Origin: Sphingomonas faeni
Lineage (GTDB): Bacteria; Pseudomonadota; Alphaproteobacteria; Sphingomonadales; Sphingomonadaceae
Length of the DNA stretch: 64,000 bases
Direction: 5' to 3'
NCBI RefSeq assembly: GCF_030817315.1
Contig: NZ_JAUSZF010000001.1
Coordinates: 3,491,001-3,555,000 of the forward strand
In this document: piece by piece, positions 41,444-49,611 of the stretch
Numbering within the stretch: the first letter of the stretch is position 1
Layout of the letters: every line of letters begins with the position of its first letter
Program-made: the position numbers and the translations under genes
Notes under the pieces: model-generated
The model's database searches: none
Told to the model about the DNA's origin: nothing
Seen by the model: the letters and a program-made list of their open reading frames with translations, nothing else

Positions 41444-42934
41444 TCACCCAAACGCGCGCTTGATCAGATCGTCCGTCGAAGGATCGAACGTCTGCCCGCC
41501 CTTCTCCGCAGCCTTCGCCATTTCCTTCCCCAGCTCGACCCCGAACTGGTCGAACGAATTGATTCCCAGCAGCACGCCATTCACGAACACCCGGTGCTCA
41601 TAAAACGCGATCAGCGCCCCCAAAGTCCGCGCATCCAGATCATCCAGCAGCAACGTCGAAGACGGCCGGTCGCCTGAATAGCTCCGCGCCGGATCCTCGA
41701 CCTGCTTGCCCGCCATCAACGCCGCCCCCTGAGCGAACGCGTTGAGCAACAGCGCGCGGTGATGCTCGTCGGGCAGCGTGTCGCCCGGCTCGATCGCCGC
41801 GACGAACTCGACCGGCACCAGATGCGTGCCCTGATGGAGCAACTGGAACACCGCATGCTGCGCCTCGGTGCCGACCCCGCCCCAGGTGATCGCCGCGGAC
41901 GGCCGCCCGAGCGGCTCGCCGTCCGCGGTCACCGACTTGCCGTTCGACTCCATCTCCAGCTGCTGGAGATAGCTCGGCAGCAACCGCAACCGCTCGTCAT
42001 AGGCGAACGTCGCGCGCGTCTCTGCCCCGCGGACCTGCGTATAATACAGGTCGGCGAACGCGGCGAGCGCCGGCGCGTTCTCGTGCAGCGCCGAAAGCCG
42101 GAAATGGCGGTCCATCTCCGCGGCACCCTCCAGCAGCTCCTCGAACTTGTCCCAGCCCAGCCCGATCGCCGCCGGGAATCCGATCGTCGACCATAGCGAA
42201 TACCGCCCGCCGACGCTCTCCGCGAACGGCAGGATGCGCGTCTCGTCGACGCCCCATTCCATCGCCTTCTCCGGCGCCGCGGTCAGCGCGATCACGCGGC
42301 CATACGGATCCTCGACATTATGCTCGGTCATCCACTGCAGCACGCTTTCGGCGTTCATCAGCGTCTCGGTCGTGGTGAACGTCTTCGACGCGACCACCAG
42401 CAACGTGGCTGCCGGATCGAACTTCGCGAACATGTCCTCCAGGGCGACGCCGTCGACATTGGCGACGATCCCGACGTCGTAGCGCTTGTCGTCACGCCCC
42501 AGCGCGTCGACCAGCAATTGCGGCCCCAGCGCCGACCCGCCGATCCCGACATGCAGGATATGCCGGACCGGACCCAGCGCGTCCGCCTCGATCGCGTCGA
42601 TCAGCGTTCGCATCCGCGCGTGGCTCGCCTGCGCGATCGCGACGCTCTCGGGCTTGCCCTCGCCGCGCTCGGCGGTGTGCTCGACCGCGCGACCCTCGGT
42701 GACGTTGACGATCTCGCCGCTGAACATCGCCTGGCGCTTGCCCGCGAGATCCTGCGCCTGCGCCATCTCCTCGAACGCCGCGATCGCATCCGTCGTCAGG
42801 TGCGTCTTCGACCAGTCGAAATGGATGCCAGCAACGTCGAGGCTCAGCTTCGAGAGGCGCTCCGAATCCTGCGCGAACAGGTCGGTCAGCTTGGTGGCGG
42901 GCAGGGCTTCGATCTTGGACCAGTCGGCGGTCAT
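41444..42934 (-). CDS. pgi: Glucose-6-phosphate isomerase
   Basis: A 496-residue cytoplasmic enzyme interconverting glucose 6-phosphate and fructose 6-phosphate. Family blocks are HVGIGGSALGPQLLVDAL (about 125-142), VVASKTFTTTETLMNA (about 181-196), GGRYSLWSTIGFPAAIGLGW with the conserved GGRYS and the WGGVGTEAQHAVFQLLHQGT stretch (about 350-369). The frame begins MTADWSKIEALPA, which suits the short alphaproteobacterial form. Sphingomonads lack a full Embden-Meyerhof route, so it probably links gluconeogenesis to the Entner-Doudoroff pathway; that is family knowledge, not seen here. Confidence 0.96.
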   Translation of the reverse strand: MTADWSKIEALPATKLTDLFAQDSERLSKLSLDVAGIHFDWSKTHLTTDAIAAFEEMAQAQDLAGKRQAMFSGEIVNVTEGRAVEHTAERGEGKPESVAIAQASHARMRTLIDAIEADALGPVRHILHVGIGGSALGPQLLVDALGRDDKRYDVGIVANVDGVALEDMFAKFDPAATLLVVASKTFTTTETLMNAESVLQWMTEHNVEDPYGRVIALTAAPEKAMEWGVDETRILPFAESVGGRYSLWSTIGFPAAIGLGWDKFEELLEGAAEMDRHFRLSALHENAPALAAFADLYYTQVRGAETRATFAYDERLRLLPSYLQQLEMESNGKSVTADGEPLGRPSAAITWGGVGTEAQHAVFQLLHQGTHLVPVEFVAAIEPGDTLPDEHHRALLLNAFAQGAALMAGKQVEDPARSYSGDRPSSTLLLDDLDARTLGALIAFYEHRVFVNGVLLGINSFDQFGVELGKEMAKAAEKGGQTFDPSTDDLIKRAFG

Positions 42935-43059
42935 GCTACTTCTCCGAATAGACGTGCGCGCCGGTCATGCTGCAAGCGCGAGACCGCGACAACGCTCTTT
43001 CGGTGACAGGTATCCCGCATACGCTTGACGACACGCGCGGTCTGCGCAAACCCGCGAGC

Positions 43060-43869
43060 ATGGCAAATGACGTGAAGACCAAACCCGTACGTTCGGAAAC
43101 CAGCGAGACCTTCCGCTTCCTGCTGAAGCTCGCGCTGGTCGTGCTGATCCTGCGCAGCTTCATCTTCGCGCCGTTCAGCATCCCGTCCGAATCGATGCTC
43201 CCGCGGCTGCTGATCGGCGACTATCTGTTCGTCTCGAAGTGGAACTACGGCTACTCCCGCTGGTCGCTCCCCGCCGGCATACCGCTGATCCCCGGCCGCA
43301 TCTTCGGCAGCACGCCGACGCGCGGCGACGTCGTCGTCTTCCGCGCGCCCGAAGTGCTGGACCACGACGTCATCAAGCGCGTGATCGGCCTCCCCGGCGA
43401 GACGATCCAGATGCGCCAGGGCACCGTCTACCTCAACGGCAAGGCGATCCCGAAGCAGCGCATCGCCGACTTCACGATCCCGCTCACCGCTAATTTCAAC
43501 GCCGAGAAATGCGGCGCGCCGTTCGTCGACGTCATCGCGAACGTGCAAATCTGTCGCTACCCCCGCTTCCGCGAAGCGCTGCCCAATGGCCGCAGCTACG
43601 AGGTCCTAGATCAGGCTCAACTCCCCGACCGCGACGACACCGGGCTCTACACGATTCCTGCCGGCCACATCTTCGTGATGGGCGACAACCGCGACGACAG
43701 CGGCGACAGCCGGTTCCCCGCACCGAACGGCATGGGCTACGTCCCGCTGGAGAACGTCGAGGGCAAGGCGGTCGTCAACTTCTTCTCGACCGACGGCAAC
43801 GCCGAATGGTTGAAGCCCTGGACCTGGGTCAGTGCCGCGCGGTGGAGCCGCATCGGGGAAGGCTTTTGA
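43060..43869 (+). CDS. lepB: Signal peptidase I
   Basis: Inner-membrane protease that removes signal peptides from exported proteins. The 269-residue protein has one membrane anchor (about 20-40, LLKLALVVLILRSFIFAPFS), the catalytic Ser45 in PSESMLP, Lys106 in IKRVIGLPGE, and the C-terminal GDNRDDSGDSR. ATG at 43060 (MANDVKTK) is chosen over an upstream start that adds non-family residues. Its stop overlaps the rnc start, as usual in the lepB-rnc-era cluster. Confidence 0.96.
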   Translation: MANDVKTKPVRSETSETFRFLLKLALVVLILRSFIFAPFSIPSESMLPRLLIGDYLFVSKWNYGYSRWSLPAGIPLIPGRIFGSTPTRGDVVVFRAPEVLDHDVIKRVIGLPGETIQMRQGTVYLNGKAIPKQRIADFTIPLTANFNAEKCGAPFVDVIANVQICRYPRFREALPNGRSYEVLDQAQLPDRDDTGLYTIPAGHIFVMGDNRDDSGDSRFPAPNGMGYVPLENVEGKAVVNFFSTDGNAEWLKPWTWVSAARWSRIGEGF

Positions 43870-44528
43870 GCGACCTCGCCGGCTGGCTGAAGACGCTCTT
43901 CGGCCGCGTACCCACCAACCTCGCCCCCTATGAGCGCGCGCTGACGCACGGCAGCCAGGCTGCAGCGAACTACGAGCGGCTCGAGTTTCTCGGCGACCGC
44001 GTCCTCGGCCTGATCATCGCCGAGTGGCTGTACGAACTGTTCGCCACAGACCCCGAGGGCTCGCTGTCGAAACGCCTCAACGCGCTGGTCACCGGCCCGG
44101 TCTGCGCCGACGTCGCCCGCGAACTCGGCGTCCGCCCGCATCTCAAACTCGGTAAGCAAGCCCGCGACGACGGCGCCAGCGACAGCGACAACGTCCTCGG
44201 CGACGTGATGGAGGCACTGATCGGCGCGTGGTACCAGGAAGCCGGCCTCGACGCCGCCCGCACCTTCGTCCGCGGCGCATGGGGCTACCGCGTCCAAGCC
44301 GGCGCAAAAGCCCCACAACACCCCAAATCCGCCCTCCAGGAATGGGCCGCCGCCCACAACCGCAAGCCCCCCGAATACACCATCGTCGAACGCACCGGCC
44401 CCGGCCACGCCCCAAAATTCACGATGCTGGTGTCAGTCGGGAAACTCGCCGAAGCCACCGCGACAGGCTCCAGCAAACAGGAAGCCGAAACCGCAGCGGC
44501 TAAGGCGTTGCTGGAGAAGCTAGGCTAG
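43866..44528 (+). CDS. rnc: Ribonuclease III (TTG start)
   Basis: Double-strand RNA endonuclease for rRNA and mRNA processing. The 220-residue protein has the RNase III signature ERLEFLGDRVLG (37-48), the later acidic DNVLGDVMEALIGAWY block (about 109-124) and a C-terminal dsRNA-binding domain (about 150-220, PKSALQEWAAAHNRKPPEY). The frame has no ATG at the right place; TTG at 43866 overlaps the lepB stop (TTGA) and has GGGGAAGG just upstream, so translation is coupled to lepB. Confidence 0.94.
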   Translation: MSDLAGWLKTLFGRVPTNLAPYERALTHGSQAAANYERLEFLGDRVLGLIIAEWLYELFATDPEGSLSKRLNALVTGPVCADVARELGVRPHLKLGKQARDDGASDSDNVLGDVMEALIGAWYQEAGLDAARTFVRGAWGYRVQAGAKAPQHPKSALQEWAAAHNRKPPEYTIVERTGPGHAPKFTMLVSVGKLAEATATGSSKQEAETAAAKALLEKLG

Positions 44529-44540
44529 AAAGAAGTTTTG

Positions 44541-44678
44541 TTCACGCAAAGGCGCAAAGGCGCGAAGCTGTTGCGCTCAGGTAATCAGGTTTCGCCCCAA
44601 ACGGCTCCGAGATATTCGGCGGCGCATGATTAAGGCCCTTCCGAACCCCATCTTCGCGCCTTTGCGCCTTCGCGTAAA
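44541..44678. repeat. Inverted-repeat element, family E, between rnc and era
   Basis: Two 27-bp arms, TTCACGCAAAGGCGCAAAGG-CGCGAAG and CTTCGCGCCTTTGCGCCTTC-GCGTAAA, differ at three positions in reverse complement and enclose an 84-bp centre. It inserts into the otherwise compact rnc-era spacer. Only one copy is in the window. Confidence 0.85.
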
Positions 44679-44759
44679 CCAAACTGCCTTCTCGCGACGA
44701 TGACGGCCGGCCGTTTTTTCTATACAGCCGCAAGCAACACCAGTTCGAAAAGAGCATAT

Positions 44760-45677
44760 GTGACTGAAACGAATACCAAGCCCGATACCAAGCATTGCGG
44801 CCTAGTCGCGATCGTCGGCGCCCCCAACGCGGGCAAGTCGACGCTCGTCAACGCGCTCGTCGGCCAGAAGGTCGCGATCGTCAGCCCCAAGGCGCAGACC
44901 ACCCGCGCCAAGCTGATGGGCGTCGCGATCGAAGGCGACACGCAGATTCTGCTCGTCGACACCCCCGGCATCTTCGAGCCCAAGCGCCGCTTCGACCGCG
45001 CGATGGTCGCCGCCGCCTGGGGTGGCGCGGAGGGCTCCGACATCATCGCGCTGGTGGTCGACGCCAAGGGCGGCATCGGCGGCAAGGTCACCACGATCGT
45101 CGAATCGCTGGTCGGTCGCACCGAGCCGATCTGGCTGATCCTCAACAAGGTCGACCTCGCCGACAAGACCAAGCTGCTGATCCACGCCGAGAAACTGAAC
45201 GCGCTGCTCCCCTTCGCCGAGACGTTCTTCATCAGCGCCGGCACCGGCGACGGCCTCGCGCACTTCAAGACGCAGCTCGCCAAGGCGATGCCCAAAGGCC
45301 CGTGGCACTACCCCGAGGACCAAGTCTCCGACTCGACCGAGCGCGCACTGGCGTCCGAGGTCACGCGCGAGCAGCTCTATCTCCAGCTCCACGCCGAACT
45401 TCCGTATGCGAGCACGATCGAGACCGAGCAGTATATCGAGCGCCAGGACGGTAGCCTCGAGATCCACCAGCAGATCCTCGTCGAGCGGCCGACGCAGCGC
45501 GCGATCGTGCTGGGCAAGGGCGGCGTCCGGATCAAGGAAATCGGCGCGCGAGCCCGCATCGAACTCGCCTCGATCACCGGCAAGCCCGTCCACCTGTACC
45601 TGCACGTAAAGGTAAAACCCGGCTGGGACGAAGACCGCGAAATCTACCGCGACCTCGGCCTCGACTGGGTCGATTGA
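44760..45677 (+). CDS. era: GTPase Era
   Basis: Essential ribosome-assembly GTPase that binds the 3' end of 16S rRNA. The 305-residue protein has G1 GAPNAGKST (20-28), G2 around TTRAKLMGV, G3 DTPGIF, G4 NKVDLAD, and a C-terminal KH domain with VLGKGGVRIKEIG. GTG at 44760 is chosen; the frame extends upstream into the repeat-rich spacer with non-family residues, and AAGAG lies before the GTG. It completes lepB-rnc-era, though repeat E separates it from rnc. Confidence 0.96.
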   Translation: MTETNTKPDTKHCGLVAIVGAPNAGKSTLVNALVGQKVAIVSPKAQTTRAKLMGVAIEGDTQILLVDTPGIFEPKRRFDRAMVAAAWGGAEGSDIIALVVDAKGGIGGKVTTIVESLVGRTEPIWLILNKVDLADKTKLLIHAEKLNALLPFAETFFISAGTGDGLAHFKTQLAKAMPKGPWHYPEDQVSDSTERALASEVTREQLYLQLHAELPYASTIETEQYIERQDGSLEIHQQILVERPTQRAIVLGKGGVRIKEIGARARIELASITGKPVHLYLHVKVKPGWDEDREIYRDLGLDWVD

Positions 45678-45701
45678 CCCACAATCCATTTCCCGTAACA
45701 A

Positions 45702-45760
45702 CTTGTTCCCCCGCGAAGGCGGGGGCCCAGCCTGGGCTCCCGCCTTCGCGGGGGAACAAG
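45702..45760. repeat. Inverted-repeat element, family B (copy B6)
   Basis: A near-perfect 59-bp palindrome: CTTGTTCCCCCGCGAAGGCG ... CGCCTTCGCGGGGGAACAAG with a CCCAGCCTGGG centre. It lies 25 bp after the era stop and could end the transcript. Copy A4 follows within 43 bp. Confidence 0.85.
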
Positions 45761-45802
45761 CTTGCTGTCCGCAGTAAACCGCAACCCACGCTCACCTCAC
45801 GC

Positions 45803-45911
45803 ACCACCACCCCGGCGAAGGCCGGGGCCCAATTGGGGAACGGTTTTAATAGCGGACTGCGCTCCGTTACTCAGGCCGTCCCACTTGGCCCCCGGGCTCC
45901 GCCGGGGTGGA
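45803..45911. repeat. Inverted-repeat element, family A (copy A4), overlapping the Sir2 gene end
   Basis: Arms CACCCCGGCGAAGGCCGGGG and CCCCGGGCTCCGCCGGGGTG. Its right 45 bp lie inside the Sir2-family reading frame and include the stop codon. Confidence 0.85.
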
Positions 45912-46607
45912 AGACAAAACCTCTTCCACCCAAACCGGCACCAGCACCCCAGCCGCCCCGATCCGCGTCTCCCCAAAGAACACGCTCCCCATCGAAGGCT
46001 CCAGATTCAACTCCAGCGTCCGCGCGCCATGATACGCCGCGGTCTGCACGAACCCCGCCGCCGGATACACCGCGCCCGAAGTCCCGATCGACACGAACAG
46101 ATCGGCCTTCGCCAACGCCGCCTCGATCCGCTCCATCTGGTACGGCATCTCCCCAAAAAACACGATGTCGGGCCGAAGCGTCGCCGCACCGCAAGCGCCA
46201 CACGCCGAACCCTCGGGCAAAGCCCCCGTCCAAGCCTCGTGCGCTCCACAAACAGCACACAGCGCTGACAACAACTCCCCATGCATATGCAGCATCCGCA
46301 TCGCCCCCGCGCGCTCATGCAGGTCGTCGACATTCTGGGTAACGATCAGCAACTCGCCCTCCCAGGCCGCATCCAGCCGCGCCAGCGCCCGGTGCGCCGG
46401 ATTGGGCTCCACCCCCGCCAAAGCCGCCCGCCGCAGATCGTAAAACCGGTGCACCAACGCAGGATCCGCCGCGAGTGCCTCGGGCGTGCAGACATCCTCG
46501 ACCCGGTGCCCCTCCCAAAGACCGCCCGGCCCCCGAAACGTCGCAATCCCGCTCTCCGCCGAAATCCCGGCCCCGGTAAGAACGACGATGTTTCTGATGT
46601 CCTGCAT
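45867..46607 (-). CDS. cobB: Sir2-family NAD-dependent protein deacylase, SIRT5-like
   Basis: A 246-residue sirtuin. NAD-binding GAGISAESG (12-20), QNVD (91-94), catalytic His109 in MHGEL and four zinc cysteines (117, 120, 136, 139) are intact. Tyr56 and Arg59 (FYDLR) match the Y-x-x-R pair that in class III sirtuins binds succinyl or malonyl groups, so desuccinylase activity is likely. ATG at 46605-46607 is chosen as the family start. The last 15 or so residues (SSTPAEPGGQVGRPE) are coded by repeat A4 and are probably not part of the original protein. It is divergent from the yoaK-like gene. Confidence 0.94.
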   Translation of the reverse strand: MQDIRNIVVLTGAGISAESGIATFRGPGGLWEGHRVEDVCTPEALAADPALVHRFYDLRRAALAGVEPNPAHRALARLDAAWEGELLIVTQNVDDLHERAGAMRMLHMHGELLSALCAVCGAHEAWTGALPEGSACGACGAATLRPDIVFFGEMPYQMERIEAALAKADLFVSIGTSGAVYPAAGFVQTAAYHGARTLELNLEPSMGSVFFGETRIGAAGVLVPVWVEEVLSSTPAEPGGQVGRPE

Positions 46608-46728
46608 CGCCACAGGATAAACCGCGTTCTTGCAGTCCGGAAGGGCGCGCAATGCAGTCGGAACCCGTCGCCCAATACACCGACGAAACGCCACCTCCCA
46701 TTTCAGTCCGCCAAGCCTATGATGGGCC

Positions 46729-47373
46729 ATGCGCCGTTATGAAAAACGCCAGCGTCTGCTGGCAATCGGGCTCGCCGCGCTGGCGGGATTCGTCGATGCG
46801 CTGGGGTTTCTGAAGCTCGGCGGCCTGTTCGTATCGTTCATGAGCGGCAATTCGACGCGTCTCGCGGCGGGGCTCACCGGCGTCGTGCCGGGCAGCCTGT
46901 TCGCGGGTGCCCTGATCGCGGCGTTCGTCGGCGGGGTCATCGCAGGCGAAACCGTCGGGCGGCTCGCGGGACGACGGCGGAAGCAGGCGGTACTGGCGTT
47001 CGTACTGGTCGCGCTGGCGATCGCCTCTGCGACGGCGACGCACGATGGCGACCTCGTCCTGGCGCCGCTGCTGATGGCGGTGGCGATGGGAGCGGCGAAC
47101 GCGGTGTTCCAGCGCGACGGCGAGGTCAGCGTGGGGGTCACCTACATGACCGGCACGCTCGTCAAGATCGGCCAGCACCTCACGGCCGCTCTCGCCGGCG
47201 GTCCCCGCTTTGCCTGGGTGCCCTATCTCCTCCTGTGGCTGGGGTTGATCGCGGGAGCGACCGCGGGCGCCGCAGTGTTCCCCATCCTGGATCTGAAGGC
47301 GCTGTGGATCGCAGTCGCGCTGGCGCTGCTGCTCGCGGGTGCCGCCACGCTGTGGACTTCGCACGAGGAATAA
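46729..47373 (+). CDS. YoaK/DUF1275 family membrane protein
   Basis: A 214-residue inner-membrane protein with about six hydrophobic helices. The first contains LAIGLAALAGFVDALGFLKL, followed by FVSFMSGNSTRLAAG, the DUF1275 signature, and later VSVGVTYMTGTLVKIGQHL. The family has no settled function. The ATG is the first of the frame. It is followed by a 308-bp convergent gap and then the porin gene on the other strand. Confidence 0.9.
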   Translation: MRRYEKRQRLLAIGLAALAGFVDALGFLKLGGLFVSFMSGNSTRLAAGLTGVVPGSLFAGALIAAFVGGVIAGETVGRLAGRRRKQAVLAFVLVALAIASATATHDGDLVLAPLLMAVAMGAANAVFQRDGEVSVGVTYMTGTLVKIGQHLTAALAGGPRFAWVPYLLLWLGLIAGATAGAAVFPILDLKALWIAVALALLLAGAATLWTSHEE

Positions 47374-47403
47374 GCGGTGAGCGGAATGACCGGGTTGGGA
47401 GAG

Positions 47404-47510
47404 GAAAGCGGCCGGTCCGCTTTCGAGTAGCGATCACCGTAAACAGCAGTTCGTTCAGGTCGCGGGCAGGGGCCAAAGGACCGCTTCGGGTTGATAGCGG
47501 CCGGCCCGCT
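47404..47510. repeat. Two related GC-rich hairpins after the yoaK-like gene
   Basis: GAAAGCGG-CCGGT-CCGCTTTC (47404-47424) is a perfect 8-bp hairpin. A near copy, AGCGG-CCGGC-CCGCT (47496-47510), follows 70 bp later. They lie in the 308-bp gap between two convergent genes, where I see no gene. They may help end transcription, but neither has a clear T-run. Confidence 0.5.
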
Positions 47511-47681
47511 TTCAAGCAGCAAGTGAGAAAAAGATGCTCAAACTCAATGGCGTCACGCCGTCTAACCTTGGCTCAAGTGGGCCGCAGCCTGCGATAGACC
47601 GTGTCGAATGCCGTTGCGCGCGGTCAAGTGAACGGAAGGTAACCACCCCGCTCCAGGTGCGGCGCACGGCGCCTCCCCGGC

Positions 47682-49133
47682 TCAGTAATTCCACTGCAAT
47701 TGCGTACGGATCACGTCGCCTTCGGCACGCCCCGCCAGCCGTTCGTCGCCTTCGCGCCGCTGCATATGGGCATAGGCAAGCGTCAGCTCGAGCGCGGGGT
47801 TCGGCTGGAACTCAATCCCCAATTCGATCTCGTCGGTCTCGAGCCGGGGCGCGTTGGTCAGTGCCTTCCAGCCGCCGCGGTAATATTGCCAGCGCGCATA
47901 GGGCATGAACGGCCCGACCGGCGAGCGCCGCACTCGTGCCATCGTCTGGACGTAGCCGCCGTTCAGCGGAAGAGAGCGGATCGCCTGGCGGGACACGTCA
48001 AATTCGGGACCACGCCCCCAGTTCCATTCCGCCTGGAAGCCCAACGGTTGCGGGTAGAGCACCGCATGGATCCCGCCGCGTTCCTCGCGGTAGACGGTGT
48101 CGCTCGTCCCGCCGCTGCGGATTTCAGGCTGTACGCCATTGCGCAACAGGGCACCGCCCAGTTCGAGCACCTGCCCGTCGAACGCCCCGCCCAGCCCGTC
48201 GAGCGCGAACGGCCAGGTAGCCATCGCGACCGTCATCACGCCGTCGTTGGTTTCGGTCCGGTTGATGCCTTGCCCGTTGAAGACGCCAACGCCGAACGCG
48301 CCGTAATTGCCGAACAGCTTCTGCCCGTCCTCCTCCAGCCTCTGCCAGATGCGTTCGACCTGGCGTGGGGTGTAATAGGCGATCACGCCGATATCACGCT
48401 CCCCCGGCACCGCACTATTGATGCCGTCGCTGCGATCGAGCGTCAGGCGGTTGGACGAGGATTGCATGTTCTCCCACCCGAACGGCACCTTCGACTGACC
48501 GAAGCGCAGCCGGAACCGCTTGTCGCGGTCGAGGAAGGTATCGACGTACGCGTCGCGGAGCTGGACAAACCCTTCCCGGCGTTCACCGCCCGACTGATTG
48601 GCGACGCTGTTTGCGAAGTCAGGCTGGAAGTAGAAGGAGACGCGGTCGCTCAGATCGCCCTGCAGGATCAGGCGAATTCGGCGGAAGGTTAAGTTGGTAT
48701 CGTCGCCGATCCCGCCGTCCCCGACCGAGCGCAACCGCGAGATTCCGTCCGGCGCGCGGCGGTCGCCGCTGATGATCTCGTTGAAGCGCAATTGCGTATA
48801 GCCGCGAATGGCGATGCGGTCGTACCATTGCTGTTTGGCGGGTTTCTCGACGGCAGCAATCGCGACCGTCGGTTGTTCCGCACGCGGTGCGGCCGGCGCG
48901 GTCGGTGCGGCCGGCGCGGTCGTCGGCGCCGCTGCGACGGCCACACTCGCGGGCGGCGTCGGCGCGGGGCCGGGCGACGCCTTACCCTTTTGCGCGGCTT
49001 TCATCTCGGCGATCGTCGCCTTCAGTTCATCGATCTGCGCCTGCAATTCCTGCACCGTCTGCGCCTGCGCGCCTTCTGCGGGGAGGATCGCGAAGATTGC
49101 GCCGAACGAGGCCGATAAAAGTCGTCGTTGCAC
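47682..49133 (-). CDS. OprP/OprO-family porin
   Basis: A 483-residue outer-membrane porin of the phosphate-selective porin O/P family (PF07396). After a signal peptide (to about 24, EGAQAQ) come a short coiled coil (about 25-47, TVQELQAQIDELKATIAEMK), an Ala/Pro-rich linker (about 48-95) and a beta-barrel starting RIAIRGYTQLRFNE and ending TQLQWNY with an aromatic final residue. Ion specificity is not readable; many sphingomonad members transport anions. The start is a GTG at 49131-49133 with only a weak GAG upstream; an ATG 7 bp earlier is in another frame. Confidence 0.9.
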   Translation of the reverse strand: MQRRLLSASFGAIFAILPAEGAQAQTVQELQAQIDELKATIAEMKAAQKGKASPGPAPTPPASVAVAAAPTTAPAAPTAPAAPRAEQPTVAIAAVEKPAKQQWYDRIAIRGYTQLRFNEIISGDRRAPDGISRLRSVGDGGIGDDTNLTFRRIRLILQGDLSDRVSFYFQPDFANSVANQSGGERREGFVQLRDAYVDTFLDRDKRFRLRFGQSKVPFGWENMQSSSNRLTLDRSDGINSAVPGERDIGVIAYYTPRQVERIWQRLEEDGQKLFGNYGAFGVGVFNGQGINRTETNDGVMTVAMATWPFALDGLGGAFDGQVLELGGALLRNGVQPEIRSGGTSDTVYREERGGIHAVLYPQPLGFQAEWNWGRGPEFDVSRQAIRSLPLNGGYVQTMARVRRSPVGPFMPYARWQYYRGGWKALTNAPRLETDEIELGIEFQPNPALELTLAYAHMQRREGDERLAGRAEGDVIRTQLQWNY

Positions 49134-49611
49134 GGATCATACTCACGGATCGTCGACGCTGTAGGCGATACGGCACCGCCCCTGATCGTCGCTGCAACCC
49201 CGAACAAGGGCCGCCGATCGGCCCGCCTATTGCCGCAGGATCAGGACCTCGGCAAGATCCCGTGGCAGTGCCGATACTGCTGCTGCCAACGTCCGCAAGT
49301 GGGCGTAAACCCACCAAAAACACCGTCGCCAAGGCCCGCCAGTTTTCGATGTCCTACACGGGGCCTTGGTGTCACGCTCGGTCCTCGGCTCTTTCAAATC
49401 GTCGATCACAGCCCTGGTGCAAAGTCGGTCATGCTTTGCACACCGCGCGGCTCTTTGCCAGCTCCACGAAAGAGCGCGCGTTGGCCTAACCCACCCTAAC
49501 CTTCTTTTGCAGCCGGGCCCGTACTGATGGCGTGCCGACGCCCCCTCGGTCTTCATAAATCGCCCGAACGCGGCTAAGACGCGCGCATCCCCGCATCCGC
49601 AAAGGCGCTGC
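49134..49611. other. 478-bp intergenic region between divergent porin and fumarase genes
   Basis: No convincing gene is present on either strand. It should hold both promoters. One notable structure is a 9-bp inverted repeat, CCAAGGCCC ... GGGCCTTGG, at about 49333-49370 with a 22-nt spacer. No known repeat family is found here. Confidence 0.5.

Noticed and set aside
41327..41677. Frame beginning in repeat B5 and running antisense to pgi
   Set aside because: Starts with translated repeat and continues as a shadow of pgi.
49128..49499. 123-codon frame in the porin-fumarase gap
   Set aside because: No ribosome site, no domain, and overlapping frames of similar length on both strands.
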